NCBI RefSeq assembly: GCF_014873495.1 | Contig: NZ_JADBGF010000001.1 | Coordinates: 6,448,001 to 6,512,000 of the forward strand | Length of the DNA: 64,000 nt | From: Streptomyces stelliscabiei | GTDB lineage: Bacteria > Actinomycetota > Actinomycetes > Streptomycetales > Streptomycetaceae | Direction: 5' to 3' | Part shown: positions 43,425 through 53,692 of the stretch, one piece after another | How the letters are laid out: the number at the start of each line of letters is the position of its first letter | Numbering within the stretch: position 1 is the stretch's first letter | Program-made: the position numbers and the translations under genes | The notes under the pieces: model-generated | Seen by the model: only the letters and a program-made list of their open reading frames with translations | Told to the model about the DNA's origin: nothing | The model's database searches: none

Positions 43425-44522
43425 TCAGTCCGTCGCGGACGTCGTCGCCGCCGCCCCCGCCGAGGCGTTCCGGATGCGGCAGTAGAACGCGGCCATCGCC
43501 TCGCCGTCGCCCTGGTAGCGCCACGGCAGGGCGTTGACGTACCCGTCGACCAGCCTGAACTGTTCGAGCGCGGCGTCGTCGCGGTCCTGCAGGGCGAGGT
43601 AGTACGCGAGCAGGTGCCGCAGTTCGGGCAGGCGCGGGTGGGTGGGGTCGGCCGCGGCGGCGTCCGCGAGGCCGGCGTCCACGCGGCCGATCATCCGGGG
43701 CGTACGGTCGACGCTGTTGTCGTCCGACGTGTCGTGCTCGAAGTGCGCGATGAGCGGGAACGCGGTGAGCAGTCTGCCGAGCGGGGCCTGGGCCGCCGCG
43801 CGCTCGGCGAACTCCGTCGCCAGCCTCTCCGAGCCCCGCCACTTCGCACACCAGTACTGCAATGCCGAGAAGTGGGCCTCGTAGTGGTGCGGGGCCCGGG
43901 CGGTGATCTCCGCCCACAGTCTGTCCATCTCGGAGTTCGGGTAGCCGAGCCCGAGCGCGACCCAGATCTCGGTGATGTACGGCGTGGGGTCGTCGGGGTT
44001 GAGCGCCGCCGCCCGGCCGATCTCCTCGCGGGATCGTTCCAGCATCCGGTGGAAACCGCCGAACTGCTCGCCGGTCGTGTACTTCGCCTTCTTCCCGCCG
44101 CGCAGGTTCCAGGCCAGGATCACGGTGCTGCGGGCCCGTACGACGGCGGCGTCCGGGTCGTCGGGGCGGTCCGCCTCCCAGGCGAGCAGCCAGTCGTCCT
44201 CCTTCGCCGCGATCTCGCCCAGCAGATACGCGGTGAACGACCGGCGTTCCCAGTCCCGGCCGGCGTCGTGCATCAGCTTGGCGGCAGCCTTCCAGTCGCC
44301 GCCGCGTACGGCGGCCAGCGCCGCGTCGTGGCCCGTCGGCAGGGGACCCGAGAGGCCGGAGTTCTGGCGCTCCGCCGGCAGCAGCCCCAGCGCTCCGGCG
44401 ACGTCCGGGTCGGCGTCGGTGCCGGGGGAGAAGAACTCCTTGAGGAAGACCCAGGCCATCCAGAGGCCGAAGAGCACGGTCGGTACCGCCAGGACGGCCA
44501 GTATCCAGAGCAGTACGGTCAT
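43425..44522 (-). CDS. membrane-anchored TPR-like protein, partner of an M48 peptidase
   Basis: 365 residues. One N-terminal membrane helix (TVLLWILAVLAVPTVLFGLWMAWVFL) and a soluble helical domain with TPR-like spacing. The segment YITEIWVALGLGYPNSEMDRLWAEITARAPHHYEAHFSALQYWCAKWRGS is closely matched in the protein at 46338-47456, so the two are paralogues. Its ATG overlaps the stop of the M48 peptidase gene by 4 bp (ATGA), so they are translationally coupled. It may hold or guide substrates for the peptidase; the function is not known. Confidence 0.75.
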   Translation of the reverse strand: MTVLLWILAVLAVPTVLFGLWMAWVFLKEFFSPGTDADPDVAGALGLLPAERQNSGLSGPLPTGHDAALAAVRGGDWKAAAKLMHDAGRDWERRSFTAYLLGEIAAKEDDWLLAWEADRPDDPDAAVVRARSTVILAWNLRGGKKAKYTTGEQFGGFHRMLERSREEIGRAAALNPDDPTPYITEIWVALGLGYPNSEMDRLWAEITARAPHHYEAHFSALQYWCAKWRGSERLATEFAERAAAQAPLGRLLTAFPLIAHFEHDTSDDNSVDRTPRMIGRVDAGLADAAAADPTHPRLPELRHLLAYYLALQDRDDAALEQFRLVDGYVNALPWRYQGDGEAMAAFYCRIRNASAGAAATTSATD

Positions 44523-46159
44523 CGCGGTGCGTCCGTCTCTCGGTTCGCGGGGTCCTGGGGCGCGGGCAGCAACGTGCGCAGCGGGCCCGTGTCGGGGTGG
44601 TCGGCGACCGCCGCGGCGATCGCGGTGCCCAGGTCGGCCTCCGTGCCGTCCGGCGCGGGCGGCAGCCGTACCGCCGCCGGTTCCGACCAGGAGAACTCCC
44701 AGCTCAGCCGGGAGTGGGCGCTCAGTTCGGCCAGCACCATGCCCTGCAACGCGTCCGCCAGCGCGGGCCGCGCGAACTCGCGGAAGGCCCGGCCCTGGGC
44801 CTCGGCCGCCTGGTCCGACAGCGGCAGCCGCCGTGCCAGCTGCCACAGCTGACCGTCGTCGATGACCTTGAGCAGCGCGGCCAGGGACGGGTGGCTCTTC
44901 GTGTACATCGCCAGCGCCCGGTGCAGCTCGGTGTCGAGGGAGGCGAGGTTCGCGACCATGGCGCCGTCGAGCAGCTCCTGCCAGTCGGCGGTGCGCCGGA
45001 ACCGCAGGACGTCCTCGGTGAGGACCGCGTCCTCCAGCGCCGCCAGGGTCCGGTCGGGGTCGGTGAGCAGTCCGAGCGCCGCGCCCCGGGCCTCGTCCGC
45101 GCGGCCGTCGGCGGGCAGCGCCTCGATCCGCTCGACCCGGTCGGCGATGGGCGGGTGCGAGTCGTACGGGGAGGTCGGCTCGGTGGGCAACTCGGTGCGC
45201 AGACCGACCAGTTCGAGCTGTCGGGCGGAGAGCATCCGCCCGTAGCCGCCGAAGAACTCGCCGCGCGGCGGGAGCAGCCGGGCCTCGGCGCCGAGCGTGG
45301 CGTAGCTGTTCATGTAGAAGCCGAACGCGGCGTCCAGCGCCGGTATCTCGCGCAGCGCCGAGGCGGTGGCGTCGCGGCCGGCGATCCGGGCGGCCGCGGC
45401 GTCGGCGGCGTACTCCTGGCGGCGCGAACCGGTGAGCGTGGCCCGGATGTAGAGCTTGCCGTAGCCGGCGTAGATCCACGCCATCACGCGGTAGGTGATG
45501 CCCGCGCCCGTCGTGTCGATCTCCTTGGTCTTCTTCCCCTTGGCCGCGGCCTTGGCGTTCTTCTTCTCCAGCCGGGCCCGCTCGCGTCCCGCGGTCCTGT
45601 CGGCCCGATCCTCGAAGTGCCCGATGGTGCGCAGCACCTGGGCCCGGCCGCGGGCGGTGATCGCGGCGAGCCGGGTGTCCGCGTTCGAGTAGTGGCCCAG
45701 TTCATGGGCGAGGACCGCGCGCAGCTGTGCCTCGGTCAGGCCCTGCGCCAGTGGTATCCCGAGGTAGAGGTGGCGCGGTCCGGGCAGCAGGCCGAGCAGC
45801 CGGGCGTCCTCGCTGACGGCCGCGTTGACGTCGGCCGTCAGGACGATCCGGGACGGCGCCCGGGTGCCGACCGCGGCGGCCAGCTCCCGTAGGGTGCGCC
45901 ACAGTGCGGGCTCGTCGGCCTCCGTCACCGGCAGGCCCGGCGGATCCTCCCCCTTCGGCGTCCGCAGCATGAACAGACCGCGGACCAGCGGGATCGCCAG
46001 CAGTACGGAGACCACGTAGAGCTTGGCGGCGAGGCTGGAGGGCGCGTACAGGTAGAGCAGGTGGTCGGCGCCGGCGAGCGCCGCCAGCAGGAGCACGCCG
46101 AGCAGATAGAAGCCGGCGAGCAGCACGAGGGCGCGCAGTGCGCGCAGGGTCGCGCCCAT
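44519..46159 (-). CDS. M48-family membrane zinc metallopeptidase
   Basis: 546 residues. Two N-terminal membrane helices (about 5-35 and 45-62), then the zinc motif HELGHYSNADTR with the third ligand in the EYAADAAAA region (ExxxD). A long helical C-terminal domain of about 300 residues follows, larger than in HtpX or Ste24. It probably degrades damaged membrane or surface proteins. It is flanked by two paralogous TPR-like proteins and overlaps one of them. The ATG at 46159 is preceded at 11 nt by GGGGGGAA. Confidence 0.8.
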   Translation of the reverse strand: MGATLRALRALVLLAGFYLLGVLLLAALAGADHLLYLYAPSSLAAKLYVVSVLLAIPLVRGLFMLRTPKGEDPPGLPVTEADEPALWRTLRELAAAVGTRAPSRIVLTADVNAAVSEDARLLGLLPGPRHLYLGIPLAQGLTEAQLRAVLAHELGHYSNADTRLAAITARGRAQVLRTIGHFEDRADRTAGRERARLEKKNAKAAAKGKKTKEIDTTGAGITYRVMAWIYAGYGKLYIRATLTGSRRQEYAADAAAARIAGRDATASALREIPALDAAFGFYMNSYATLGAEARLLPPRGEFFGGYGRMLSARQLELVGLRTELPTEPTSPYDSHPPIADRVERIEALPADGRADEARGAALGLLTDPDRTLAALEDAVLTEDVLRFRRTADWQELLDGAMVANLASLDTELHRALAMYTKSHPSLAALLKVIDDGQLWQLARRLPLSDQAAEAQGRAFREFARPALADALQGMVLAELSAHSRLSWEFSWSEPAAVRLPPAPDGTEADLGTAIAAAVADHPDTGPLRTLLPAPQDPANRETDAPR

Positions 46160-46337
46160 TGGGCAGAGTTCCCCCCACGGGAAAGATCGCGAACGATCAT
46201 TTATGCGTTGAAAATGGTCAAAGTCGGACGGCTTGAGGCGTGTCCATGACCAAAAGGCGTGAGGGGCGGAGTATTTCGCACGGATGTGCGGGGTTGCAAG
46301 GGCCCACCTGAGGGGCGGGCCCCGCGACCCGGTCGGG

Positions 46338-47456
46338 TCAGTGCGGCAGCGTCGCGGGACTGCCCCCGTTCGCCTCGTAGCCCGCCACCGCCAGGGCCCG
46401 GTATATCGCGTAGTCGGCGGCCGGGTCGGAGGTGAGGGTCCAGGGAAGGGCGCCCACGTGCCCGTCGACGTGCATGAGCTGGTCCATGGCCTCGGACCAG
46501 CGCTCGGAGCGGACCAGGAAGAAGACCAGCAGGTGGCGGACATGGGCCAGCATCGGATCGTCCGGCCGCGCCGCGTGCACCGCGAACAGCGCGCCGTGGA
46601 TCGCCTTGGTGACGACCTCGCTGCGGTAGAAACCCTGCACCAGGTTCACCTCGGGCAGGTGCTCGAAGACCGCGAAGAGCGGCATCGCCGCGAGCAGCGA
46701 CCCCTGCCGGGCACGGGCCGCCGCCGCCTCGGCGAAGGAGTACGCCAGCTCCCGCGAGCCGTGCCACTTCTCGCACCAGTAGTGCAGGGCCGCGATGTGG
46801 GCACCCATGTGGTCCGGGGCACGGTCCAGGATCTTCAGCCAGAGCTGCTCGAACTCCGCGCGGGGGTACGCCAGCCCACGCGCCACCGACAGCTCGATGA
46901 TGTACGGGATCGGGTCGCCCGGGGCCAGCAGCGCCGCGTCACCGCACGCCGACCTGGCCTCCTCCATGATGATCCGGAAGTCGTCCGTGCCGGGCGTCGA
47001 CGTCCGCCACGCCTGCTGCACCAGGAACTCCGCGTGCACCGCCGCACCGCCCGCGTCCTTGGGCGCCTCCGCGCGCCACACCCGCAGCCACTGCCCGCCC
47101 GGCGTCTCGCCCACCCCGCCGGGCCGCTGCGCCAGCTCCAGCGCCGCCGCACCCGCGAACGCCTGCACCCGCTGCCAGCGGACCTCGCCGGCCGCCTCCG
47201 TGCCGGCCAGCAGCTGCTTCGCCGCCCGGTAGTCCTCCGAACGCTGCACCACGTCCAGCACGTCCAGCAGATCCTGGTCGGGGCCCGGCATCCGCACGTC
47301 CAGCAGCTCCTGCCGCACGAACCCGTAGTCCGCCGGGTCCGCCGCGTCCGGGTGCCCCGCCTCCACCTGCTGAATGCCGGCCCTGCGGCGGGCCAGGATC
47401 GGCCACGCCACGAAGCCGATCATGAGCATCGCCATCAGGACCCAGAGAATCTCCAT
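46338..47456 (-). CDS. membrane-anchored TPR-like protein, paralogue of the 43425-44522 product
   Basis: 372 residues with an N-terminal membrane helix (ILWVLMAMLMIGFVAWPILA) and a helical domain. ALHYWCEKWHGSRELAYSFAEAA lines up with ALQYWCAKWRGSERLATEFAERAA in the gene on the other side of the M48 peptidase, and both share PYI.E..VA.GL.YP at the same distance. It lies 178 bp upstream of the peptidase on the same strand. Likely a gene duplication that has been kept around the peptidase. Confidence 0.75.
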   Translation of the reverse strand: MEILWVLMAMLMIGFVAWPILARRRAGIQQVEAGHPDAADPADYGFVRQELLDVRMPGPDQDLLDVLDVVQRSEDYRAAKQLLAGTEAAGEVRWQRVQAFAGAAALELAQRPGGVGETPGGQWLRVWRAEAPKDAGGAAVHAEFLVQQAWRTSTPGTDDFRIIMEEARSACGDAALLAPGDPIPYIIELSVARGLAYPRAEFEQLWLKILDRAPDHMGAHIAALHYWCEKWHGSRELAYSFAEAAAARARQGSLLAAMPLFAVFEHLPEVNLVQGFYRSEVVTKAIHGALFAVHAARPDDPMLAHVRHLLVFFLVRSERWSEAMDQLMHVDGHVGALPWTLTSDPAADYAIYRALAVAGYEANGGSPATLPH

Positions 47457-47599
47457 GCCACAAGGGTTCCAGACCCGGCCGACAATTGCCCAACCCGGCC
47501 CGTCGCCCTGTGGATAACTCCGGTCGGCGCACGGCTTCCGGCGGAGCCGTGGGGGCACGGGGCGCCCCGAACCCCCGCGACCGCTTACGCTCGGTACCC

Positions 47600-48754
47600 A
47601 TGAGCGACAGCCACACCAGCCAGCACTTCGAGACCCTCGCGATCCACGCGGGCAACACCGCGGATCCCCTCACCGGCGCGGTCGTCCCGCCGATCTACCA
47701 GGTCTCGACCTACAAGCAGGACGGCGTAGGGGGCCTGCGCGGCGGCTACGAGTACAGCCGCAGCGCCAACCCCACCCGCACCGCGCTGGAGGAGAACCTC
47801 GCCGCCCTGGAGGGCGGCCGCCGCGGTCTCGCGTTCGCGTCCGGCCTGGCAGCCGAGGACTGCCTGCTGCGCACGCTGCTCAGCCCCGGCGATCACGTGG
47901 TCATCCCCAACGACGCCTACGGCGGCACCTTCCGCCTCTTCGCGAAGGTCGTCTCCCGCTGGGGCGTGGACTGGTCGGTGGCCGACACCGCCGACCCGGC
48001 GGCCGTCCGGGCCGCCCTCACCCCGCGCACGAAGGTCGTCTGGGTGGAGACGCCCTCCAACCCGCTGCTCGGCATCACCGACATCCCGGCCGTCGCCCAG
48101 ATCGCCCGCGAGGCGGGCGCCAGGCTGGTCGTCGACAACACCTTCGCCACCCCCTACCTCCAGCAGCCGCTCGCGCTCGGCGCGGACGTCGTCGTGCACT
48201 CGCTCACCAAGTACATGGGCGGCCACTCCGACGTCGTCGGCGGCGCACTGATCGTCGGCGACCAGGAGCTGGGCGAGGAACTGGCGTACCACCAGAACGC
48301 CATGGGCGCCGTCGCCGGACCCTTCGACTCCTGGCTGGTGCTGCGCGGCACCAAGACCCTCGCCGTCCGGATGGACCGGCACAGCGAGAACGCCACCAAG
48401 GTCGCCGACATGCTCACCCGGCACGCGCGCGTGTCGAGCGTGCTCTACCCGGGGCTGCCCGAGCACCCCGGGCACGAGGTCGCCGCCAAGCAGATGAAGG
48501 CGTTCGGCGGCATGGTGTCCTTCCGGGTCACCGGCGGTGAGGAGGCGGCCGTCGAGGTCTGCAACCGCGCCAAGGTGTTCACCCTCGGCGAGTCCCTGGG
48601 CGGCGTGGAGTCCCTGATCGAGCACCCGGGACGCATGACGCACGCCTCGGTGGCCGGTTCGGCCCTGGAGGTACCGGCCGACCTCGTACGCCTCTCCGTG
48701 GGCATCGAGAACGTCGACGACCTCCTGGAGGACCTCCAGCAGGCCCTGGGCTAG
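47600..48754 (+). CDS. metB: cystathionine gamma-synthase/lyase
   Basis: 384 residues of the Cys/Met PLP-enzyme family. It starts FETLAIHAGNTADPLTGAVVPPIYQVSTYKQDG, carries the phosphate-binding YSRSANPTRTALE and the PLP lysine in VVVHSLTKYMGGHSDVVGG, and ends GLEHPGRMTHAS-type (SLIEHPGRMTHASVAGSALEVPADLVRLSVGIENVDDL). It forms cystathionine from an acylated homoserine and cysteine, or the reverse cleavage in reverse transsulfuration. TACGCT (47586-47591) is 8 nt before the ATG, consistent with a leaderless mRNA. Confidence 0.92.
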   Translation: MSDSHTSQHFETLAIHAGNTADPLTGAVVPPIYQVSTYKQDGVGGLRGGYEYSRSANPTRTALEENLAALEGGRRGLAFASGLAAEDCLLRTLLSPGDHVVIPNDAYGGTFRLFAKVVSRWGVDWSVADTADPAAVRAALTPRTKVVWVETPSNPLLGITDIPAVAQIAREAGARLVVDNTFATPYLQQPLALGADVVVHSLTKYMGGHSDVVGGALIVGDQELGEELAYHQNAMGAVAGPFDSWLVLRGTKTLAVRMDRHSENATKVADMLTRHARVSSVLYPGLPEHPGHEVAAKQMKAFGGMVSFRVTGGEEAAVEVCNRAKVFTLGESLGGVESLIEHPGRMTHASVAGSALEVPADLVRLSVGIENVDDLLEDLQQALG

Positions 48755-48770
48755 ACCCGGGCCCGGGCGC

Positions 48771-49019
48771 TCACCAGCCCGACACGGGTGGGGTCGTCGT
48801 CGACGGCGGCTCCACCCAGGGGCGGACCGTCAGCGCCCACACGACGAACGCGACCACGGCGGCCCCCAGCAGCACCCACATCACGTGCCGGGCCACCGCG
48901 CGGCGCCGCAGCATGCGCCCGCCGCGCCGTACCGCCGCCCCGCACAGGTCGGGCGGCACCAGCACCGACTGGCGCTCCAGTATCTGCCGTACGGCCGCCT
49001 CGCGGTCCCGCAGACTCAT
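48771..49019 (-). CDS. small single-pass membrane protein, possible anti-sigma factor
   Basis: 82 residues: a basic cytoplasmic half (SLRDREAAVRQILERQ ... VRRGGRMLRRRAVARH), one helix (VMWVLLGAAVVAFVVWAL) and a short Pro/Thr outer tail. Its ATG overlaps the stop of the sigma-like gene by 4 bp, the arrangement of sigma/anti-sigma pairs. The zinc anti-sigma motif HxxxCxxC is absent, so the role is inferred from context only. Confidence 0.65.
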   Translation of the reverse strand: MSLRDREAAVRQILERQSVLVPPDLCGAAVRRGGRMLRRRAVARHVMWVLLGAAVVAFVVWALTVRPWVEPPSTTTPPVSGW

Positions 49020-49510
49020 GACGGCGCCACCTTCGCCACCTTCTTCAGGGCGGGTTCGCGCGGGGGATGCAGGACCGTCGCCATCGCGCGCAGACAGATC
49101 GTGGTCACGCGCTCCACGGGCAGCCCGAGCAGCGCGGCCGTCTGCTCCGCGGCGACCCCCTCGTAGAGCCGCAGGACGAGGATCAGCCGCTCCTGCGGGC
49201 CGAGAACGGCCAGTGCCCCGCCGGGCGGCGGGCGGAAGGGACCGTGGTGATGCCACGCCCCGCGCGCGAAGCGGACGGCCAGCTGCTGCCGCGTCCGGTC
49301 GTAGGGGTCCTCGCCGCGCAGCCGGTCCCAGGTGGCGTAGGTGTGGGCGAGGGCATGGGTCAGCAACCGCCGCGCGCGCGGGTTGTCGTCCGGCGGTTCC
49401 GCCGTGAGCAGGGTGGCGGTCTGCAGCAGCCGCCCCGCCGCACCCGCGACGAACGCCTCGAACTCCCTGGCCCGGCGGGCGCCTTGGGCCACCTGCCGAT
49501 CTCGCACCAC
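49016..49510 (-). CDS. sigma-factor-like protein (region 2 remnant plus region 4)
   Basis: 164 residues. FEAFVAGAAGRLLQTATLLTAEPPDDNPRARRLLTHALAHTYATWDRLRGEDPYDRTRQQLAVRFARGAW resembles region 2 of the SigE/SASP-type ECF group, and LGPQERLILVLRLYEGVAAEQTAALLGLPVERVTTICLRAMATVL is a region 4 helix-turn-helix. Region 2 is divergent in the DNA-melting segment, so it may be a degenerate or non-canonical sigma factor. It starts at one of two adjacent GTG codons (49510 or 49507) after GGGAGGC, and is coupled to a small membrane protein. Confidence 0.7.
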   Translation of the reverse strand: MVRDRQVAQGARRAREFEAFVAGAAGRLLQTATLLTAEPPDDNPRARRLLTHALAHTYATWDRLRGEDPYDRTRQQLAVRFARGAWHHHGPFRPPPGGALAVLGPQERLILVLRLYEGVAAEQTAALLGLPVERVTTICLRAMATVLHPPREPALKKVAKVAPS

Positions 49511-49647
49511 GCCTCCCGCCTGAGGCCGACCCTGAGGGGAACGGGGCCCGGTCGCGCGCGGATCGGTCTGGCGCGTACGGATACGTCCACCGCGTACGAC
49601 GAGGGCCCGGTCTCATATGAGGCCAGGAGCGGGGGCGCGGTCAAGGG

Positions 49648-50160
49648 TCAGGAGGCCGACGGTGCCTCCGGCGCCGCGGCCATGCGGGTCGAGAGCGCGG
49701 TGTTGAAACGGGTGAGGAGGGAGCAGAACGCCTCGCGCTCCTCGGGGGCCCAGTCCTGGGTGAGTTCGGCCATCAGCTGACGCCTGGAGGAACGTACCTC
49801 CTCAAGGCGGGACAGCCCTCGCGGCGACAGCTGGAGCACCACGGCGCGGCCGTCCTCCGGGTGCGAGGTGCGCTTGACGAGGCCGGTGTCCACGAGCGGT
49901 GCCACCTGGCGGGTGACCGTCGAGGAGTCGATCCCCATGCTCGCCGCGAGCGCCTTGACGCCCATCGGCCCTTCCTTGTCGAGGCGGTTGAGCAGCAGGT
50001 AGGCGGCACGGTCCATCGAGTTGCGCACCTGCCCGACGCCGCCGAGCCGGGTCTGTTCGGCACGGCGTGCGAAGACCGCGACCTCGTGCTGCAGCGTGTC
50101 GAGAAGACCGTTCTCACCGACGGTCGTCATGTCCATCGACATTTCAGGTGTTGTGGGCAT
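49648..50160 (-). CDS. MarR-family transcriptional regulator
   Basis: 170 residues with the winged helix of MarR: RNSMDRAAYLLLNRLDKEGPMGVKALAASMGIDSSTVTRQVAPLVDTGLVKRTSHPEDGRAVVLQLSPRG (about 45-115). Dimer helices lie at both ends. It may control ilvA, from which it is divergent, or the DrrAB-type exporter 1.5 kb away, since MarR proteins often govern drug exporters. Start chosen at the ATG of MPTTPEMSMD; an ATG 6 bases earlier is equally possible. Confidence 0.85.
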   Translation of the reverse strand: MPTTPEMSMDMTTVGENGLLDTLQHEVAVFARRAEQTRLGGVGQVRNSMDRAAYLLLNRLDKEGPMGVKALAASMGIDSSTVTRQVAPLVDTGLVKRTSHPEDGRAVVLQLSPRGLSRLEEVRSSRRQLMAELTQDWAPEEREAFCSLLTRFNTALSTRMAAAPEAPSAS

Positions 50161-50306
50161 GGCCAAAGGCTCAATTCATGCGTGGGGCGCTGGGTTGGGG
50201 GACAGAGTACGCGGACCGGGCGTGGGGTGTACGGGCCCCGGTGAAACCCGGTCCCGCCCCTTGGTCACACCCGCGTTCGGGCCCTGTGAACTGCGAGACT
50301 GTGGTC

Positions 50307-51536
50307 ATGGGCTACAGCACGGCTGACTCCTTTCCGCGCGTGACGATCGACGACGTGCGGGGCGCGCAGAAGATGCTTACGGGTGTTTCACGTGTCACCG
50401 CCATGGAGGGCAGCAGGCATTTGACGCAGCTCGTCGGCGCGCCGGTGCACTTCAAGTGCGAGAACCTCCAGCGGACGGGGTCGTTCAAGCTGCGGGGCGC
50501 GTACGTCCGGATCGCGGGCCTGTTGCCCGAGGAGCGGGCCGCCGGAGTCGTCGCCGCGAGCGCCGGAAACCATGCCCAGGGCGTCGCCCTCGCCTCCTCG
50601 CTGCTCGGCGTGCGCGCCACCGTCTTCATGCCGAAGGGCGCCCCGCTGCCGAAGATCAGCGCGACCGAGGAGTACGGCGCCGAGGTGCGTCTGCACGGCA
50701 CGGTGGTCGACGAGACGCTGACCGCCGCCCAGGAGTACGCGGCCGAGACGGGCGCGGTGTTCATCCACCCGTTCGACCACCATGACGTCATCGCGGGTCA
50801 GGGCACGGTGGGCCTGGAGATCCTGGAGCAGTGCCCCGAGGTGCGCACGATCGTCGTCGGGGTCGGCGGCGGCGGACTCGCGGCGGGTATCGCGGTCGCG
50901 GTGAAGTCGCTGCGGCCGGACGTGCGCGTCGTCGGTGTGCAGGCGGAGGGCGCGGCCGCGTACCCGCCCTCGCTGGCCGCCGGGCTGCCCCTGGCCGTGG
51001 CGAACCCGGCGACCATGGCCGACGGCATCAAGGTCGGACGGCCCGGCGACGTGCCGTTCGGGATCATCGCCGAGCTGGTGGACGAGATCCGCACGGTCTC
51101 GGAGTACGACCTCTCCAGCGCCCTGCTGCTCTGCCTGGAGCGGGCCAAGCTGGTCGTGGAACCGGCCGGGGCCAGCCCCGTCGCCGCCCTGCTGCGCGAC
51201 CCGGGGTCCTTCGAGGGCCCGGTCGTCGCCGTGCTCTCCGGCGGCAACGTCGACCCGCTGCTGATGCAGCGCATCCTGCGGCACGGCATGGCCGCCAGTG
51301 GCCGCTACCTGCAGGTTCGCCTCCGTCTGACCGACCGCCCCGGTGCCCTCGCGACACTTCTGGGGGTGTTGTCAGTGGTCGATGCCAATGTTCTCGACGT
51401 GAGCCATGTGCGGACCGACCCCCGGCTCGGGCTCACGGAGGTGGAGGTCGAACTGCACCTGGAGACGAGGGGACCGACGCACTGCGCGGAGGTCGACCAC
51501 GCCCTCCGCGAGGCGGGCTACACCGTCCTCGACTGA
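50307..51536 (+). CDS. ilvA: threonine ammonia-lyase (threonine dehydratase)
   Basis: 409 residues. PLP-dependent: the lysine is in RTGSFKLRGAYVRIAGL, the glycine-rich phosphate loop in VVGVGGGGLAAGIAVAVKS. It converts threonine to 2-oxobutanoate for isoleucine synthesis or catabolism. The C-terminal 80 residues form one ACT-like domain (VRLRLTDRPGALATLLGVLSVVDANVLDVSHVRTD), as in the catabolic/single-ACT type; the two-ACT biosynthetic layout is not present. The start is an ATG at 50307; the frame extends upstream across the MarR promoter region, which I exclude. Confidence 0.92.
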   Translation: MGYSTADSFPRVTIDDVRGAQKMLTGVSRVTAMEGSRHLTQLVGAPVHFKCENLQRTGSFKLRGAYVRIAGLLPEERAAGVVAASAGNHAQGVALASSLLGVRATVFMPKGAPLPKISATEEYGAEVRLHGTVVDETLTAAQEYAAETGAVFIHPFDHHDVIAGQGTVGLEILEQCPEVRTIVVGVGGGGLAAGIAVAVKSLRPDVRVVGVQAEGAAAYPPSLAAGLPLAVANPATMADGIKVGRPGDVPFGIIAELVDEIRTVSEYDLSSALLLCLERAKLVVEPAGASPVAALLRDPGSFEGPVVAVLSGGNVDPLLMQRILRHGMAASGRYLQVRLRLTDRPGALATLLGVLSVVDANVLDVSHVRTDPRLGLTEVEVELHLETRGPTHCAEVDHALREAGYTVLD

Positions 51537-51604
51537 CGTCCTCGACCGAGGCCGGCGACCCGTCGTCCGCAGTCCGTCACTCGTTCGGGGAAGTCCATTG
51601 AGAG

Positions 51605-51628
51605 ACACGATACATCGCGTTATGGTGT
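51605..51628. promoter_or_regulatory. imperfect dyad before the DrrAB-type operon
   Basis: ACACGATAC (51605-51613) and GTTATGGTGT (51619-51628) are imperfectly complementary around a CG-rich centre, about 100 bp before the ATPase start in an A/T-richer patch. Candidate regulator site. Confidence 0.35.
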
Positions 51629-51728
51629 GTCGGTCGGCTCGGTGACGCGGCCCATGCCGTGAGTCAGGCAGAACAAAACGTACAAACTTAGGCTTTGCGA
51701 AGGAACCCCAAAGACGTGGAGAAATCAC

Positions 51729-52741
<1,013 letters not shown>

Positions 52742-52745
<4 letters not shown>

Positions 52746-53587
52746 GCATCGTCAAAGGCGCCGTGCGGGTCGTGCCGCCCGGCAATCCGATCACCCAGTC
52801 CGTCAGGGACTCGCTGGTCGTCGCCAAGAGAAATCTGATCCGGATGTCCCGGATCCCGGAGATGGTGATCTTCGGACTGATCCAGCCGGTCATGTTCGTC
52901 GTGCTGTTCAGCTACGTCTTCGGCGGCTCCATGAACGTCGGCGGCACCACCGACCCCGCCGTCTACCGCGAGTTCCTCATGGCCGGCATCTTCGCGCAGA
53001 CCGTCACCTTCGCGACCGCCGGTGCCGGCGCGGGCATCGCCGACGACATGCACAAGGGGCTCATCGACCGCTTCCGCTCCCTGCCCATGGCACGCGGGGC
53101 CGTCCTCACCGGACGGACCCTCGCGGACCTGGTCCAGACGGCACTCACCCTGGCCGTGCTGGCCGTGGTCGCCCTCCTCGTCGGCTGGCGCACCCACACC
53201 AGCTTCGGTGAAGTGCTCGGCGCCTTCGGGCTGCTGCTCCTGCTCGGGTACGCGTTCACCTGGGTCGGCGCGCTCATCGGTCTGTCGGTGCGCACCCCGG
53301 AGGCGGCCACCTCCGGCGGGCTGATCTGGCTCTTCCCGGTCACGTTCATCTCGAACGCGTTCGTGGACTCCAGCCGGATGACGCCCTGGCTGCAGCATGT
53401 CGCCGACTGGAACCCGTTCAGCGCCACCGTCCAGGCCTGCCGCGAGCTGTTCGGCAACCCGGGGGTGTCGCCGTCGGACGCCTGGCCCATGCAGCACCCG
53501 GTGTGGGCCTCGCTGATCTGGTCGGTCCTCATCGTCGTCATATTCCGGACCCTGTCCGTACGGAAGTACCGCTCGGCGTCGGCGTGA
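52742..53587 (+). CDS. DrrB-type ABC-2 transporter permease
   Basis: 281 residues, six predicted helices in the ABC-2 pattern: MVIFGLIQPVMFVVLFSYVF, FLMAGIFAQTVTFATAGAGAGI, ALTLAVLAVVALLVGW, LGAFGLLLLLGYAFTWVGALIGLS, SGGLIWLFPVTFISNAFV and IWSVLIVVIF. The loop DDMHKGLIDRFRSLPMARGAV is the coupling helix motif of the family, and WNPFSATVQACRELFG is also characteristic. Partner of the ATPase upstream, with which it overlaps by 4 bp. Confidence 0.92.
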
Positions 53588-53642
53588 GAGGCGTGGCGTG
53601 AGTGGCGTCGGCGTGAGCGGCGGCCGGCCCGGTGCACGACCG

Positions 53643-53673
53643 GGCCCCCGGCGCCGAAGGGGCGCCGGGGGCC
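53643..53673. terminator. bidirectional terminator hairpin
   Basis: Perfect 13-bp stem GGCCCCCGGCGCC / GGCGCCGGGGGCC with a 5-nt loop between convergent exporter and greA genes. Confidence 0.8.
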
Positions 53674-53692
53674 ACGGGACAAGCGGGGGCGA

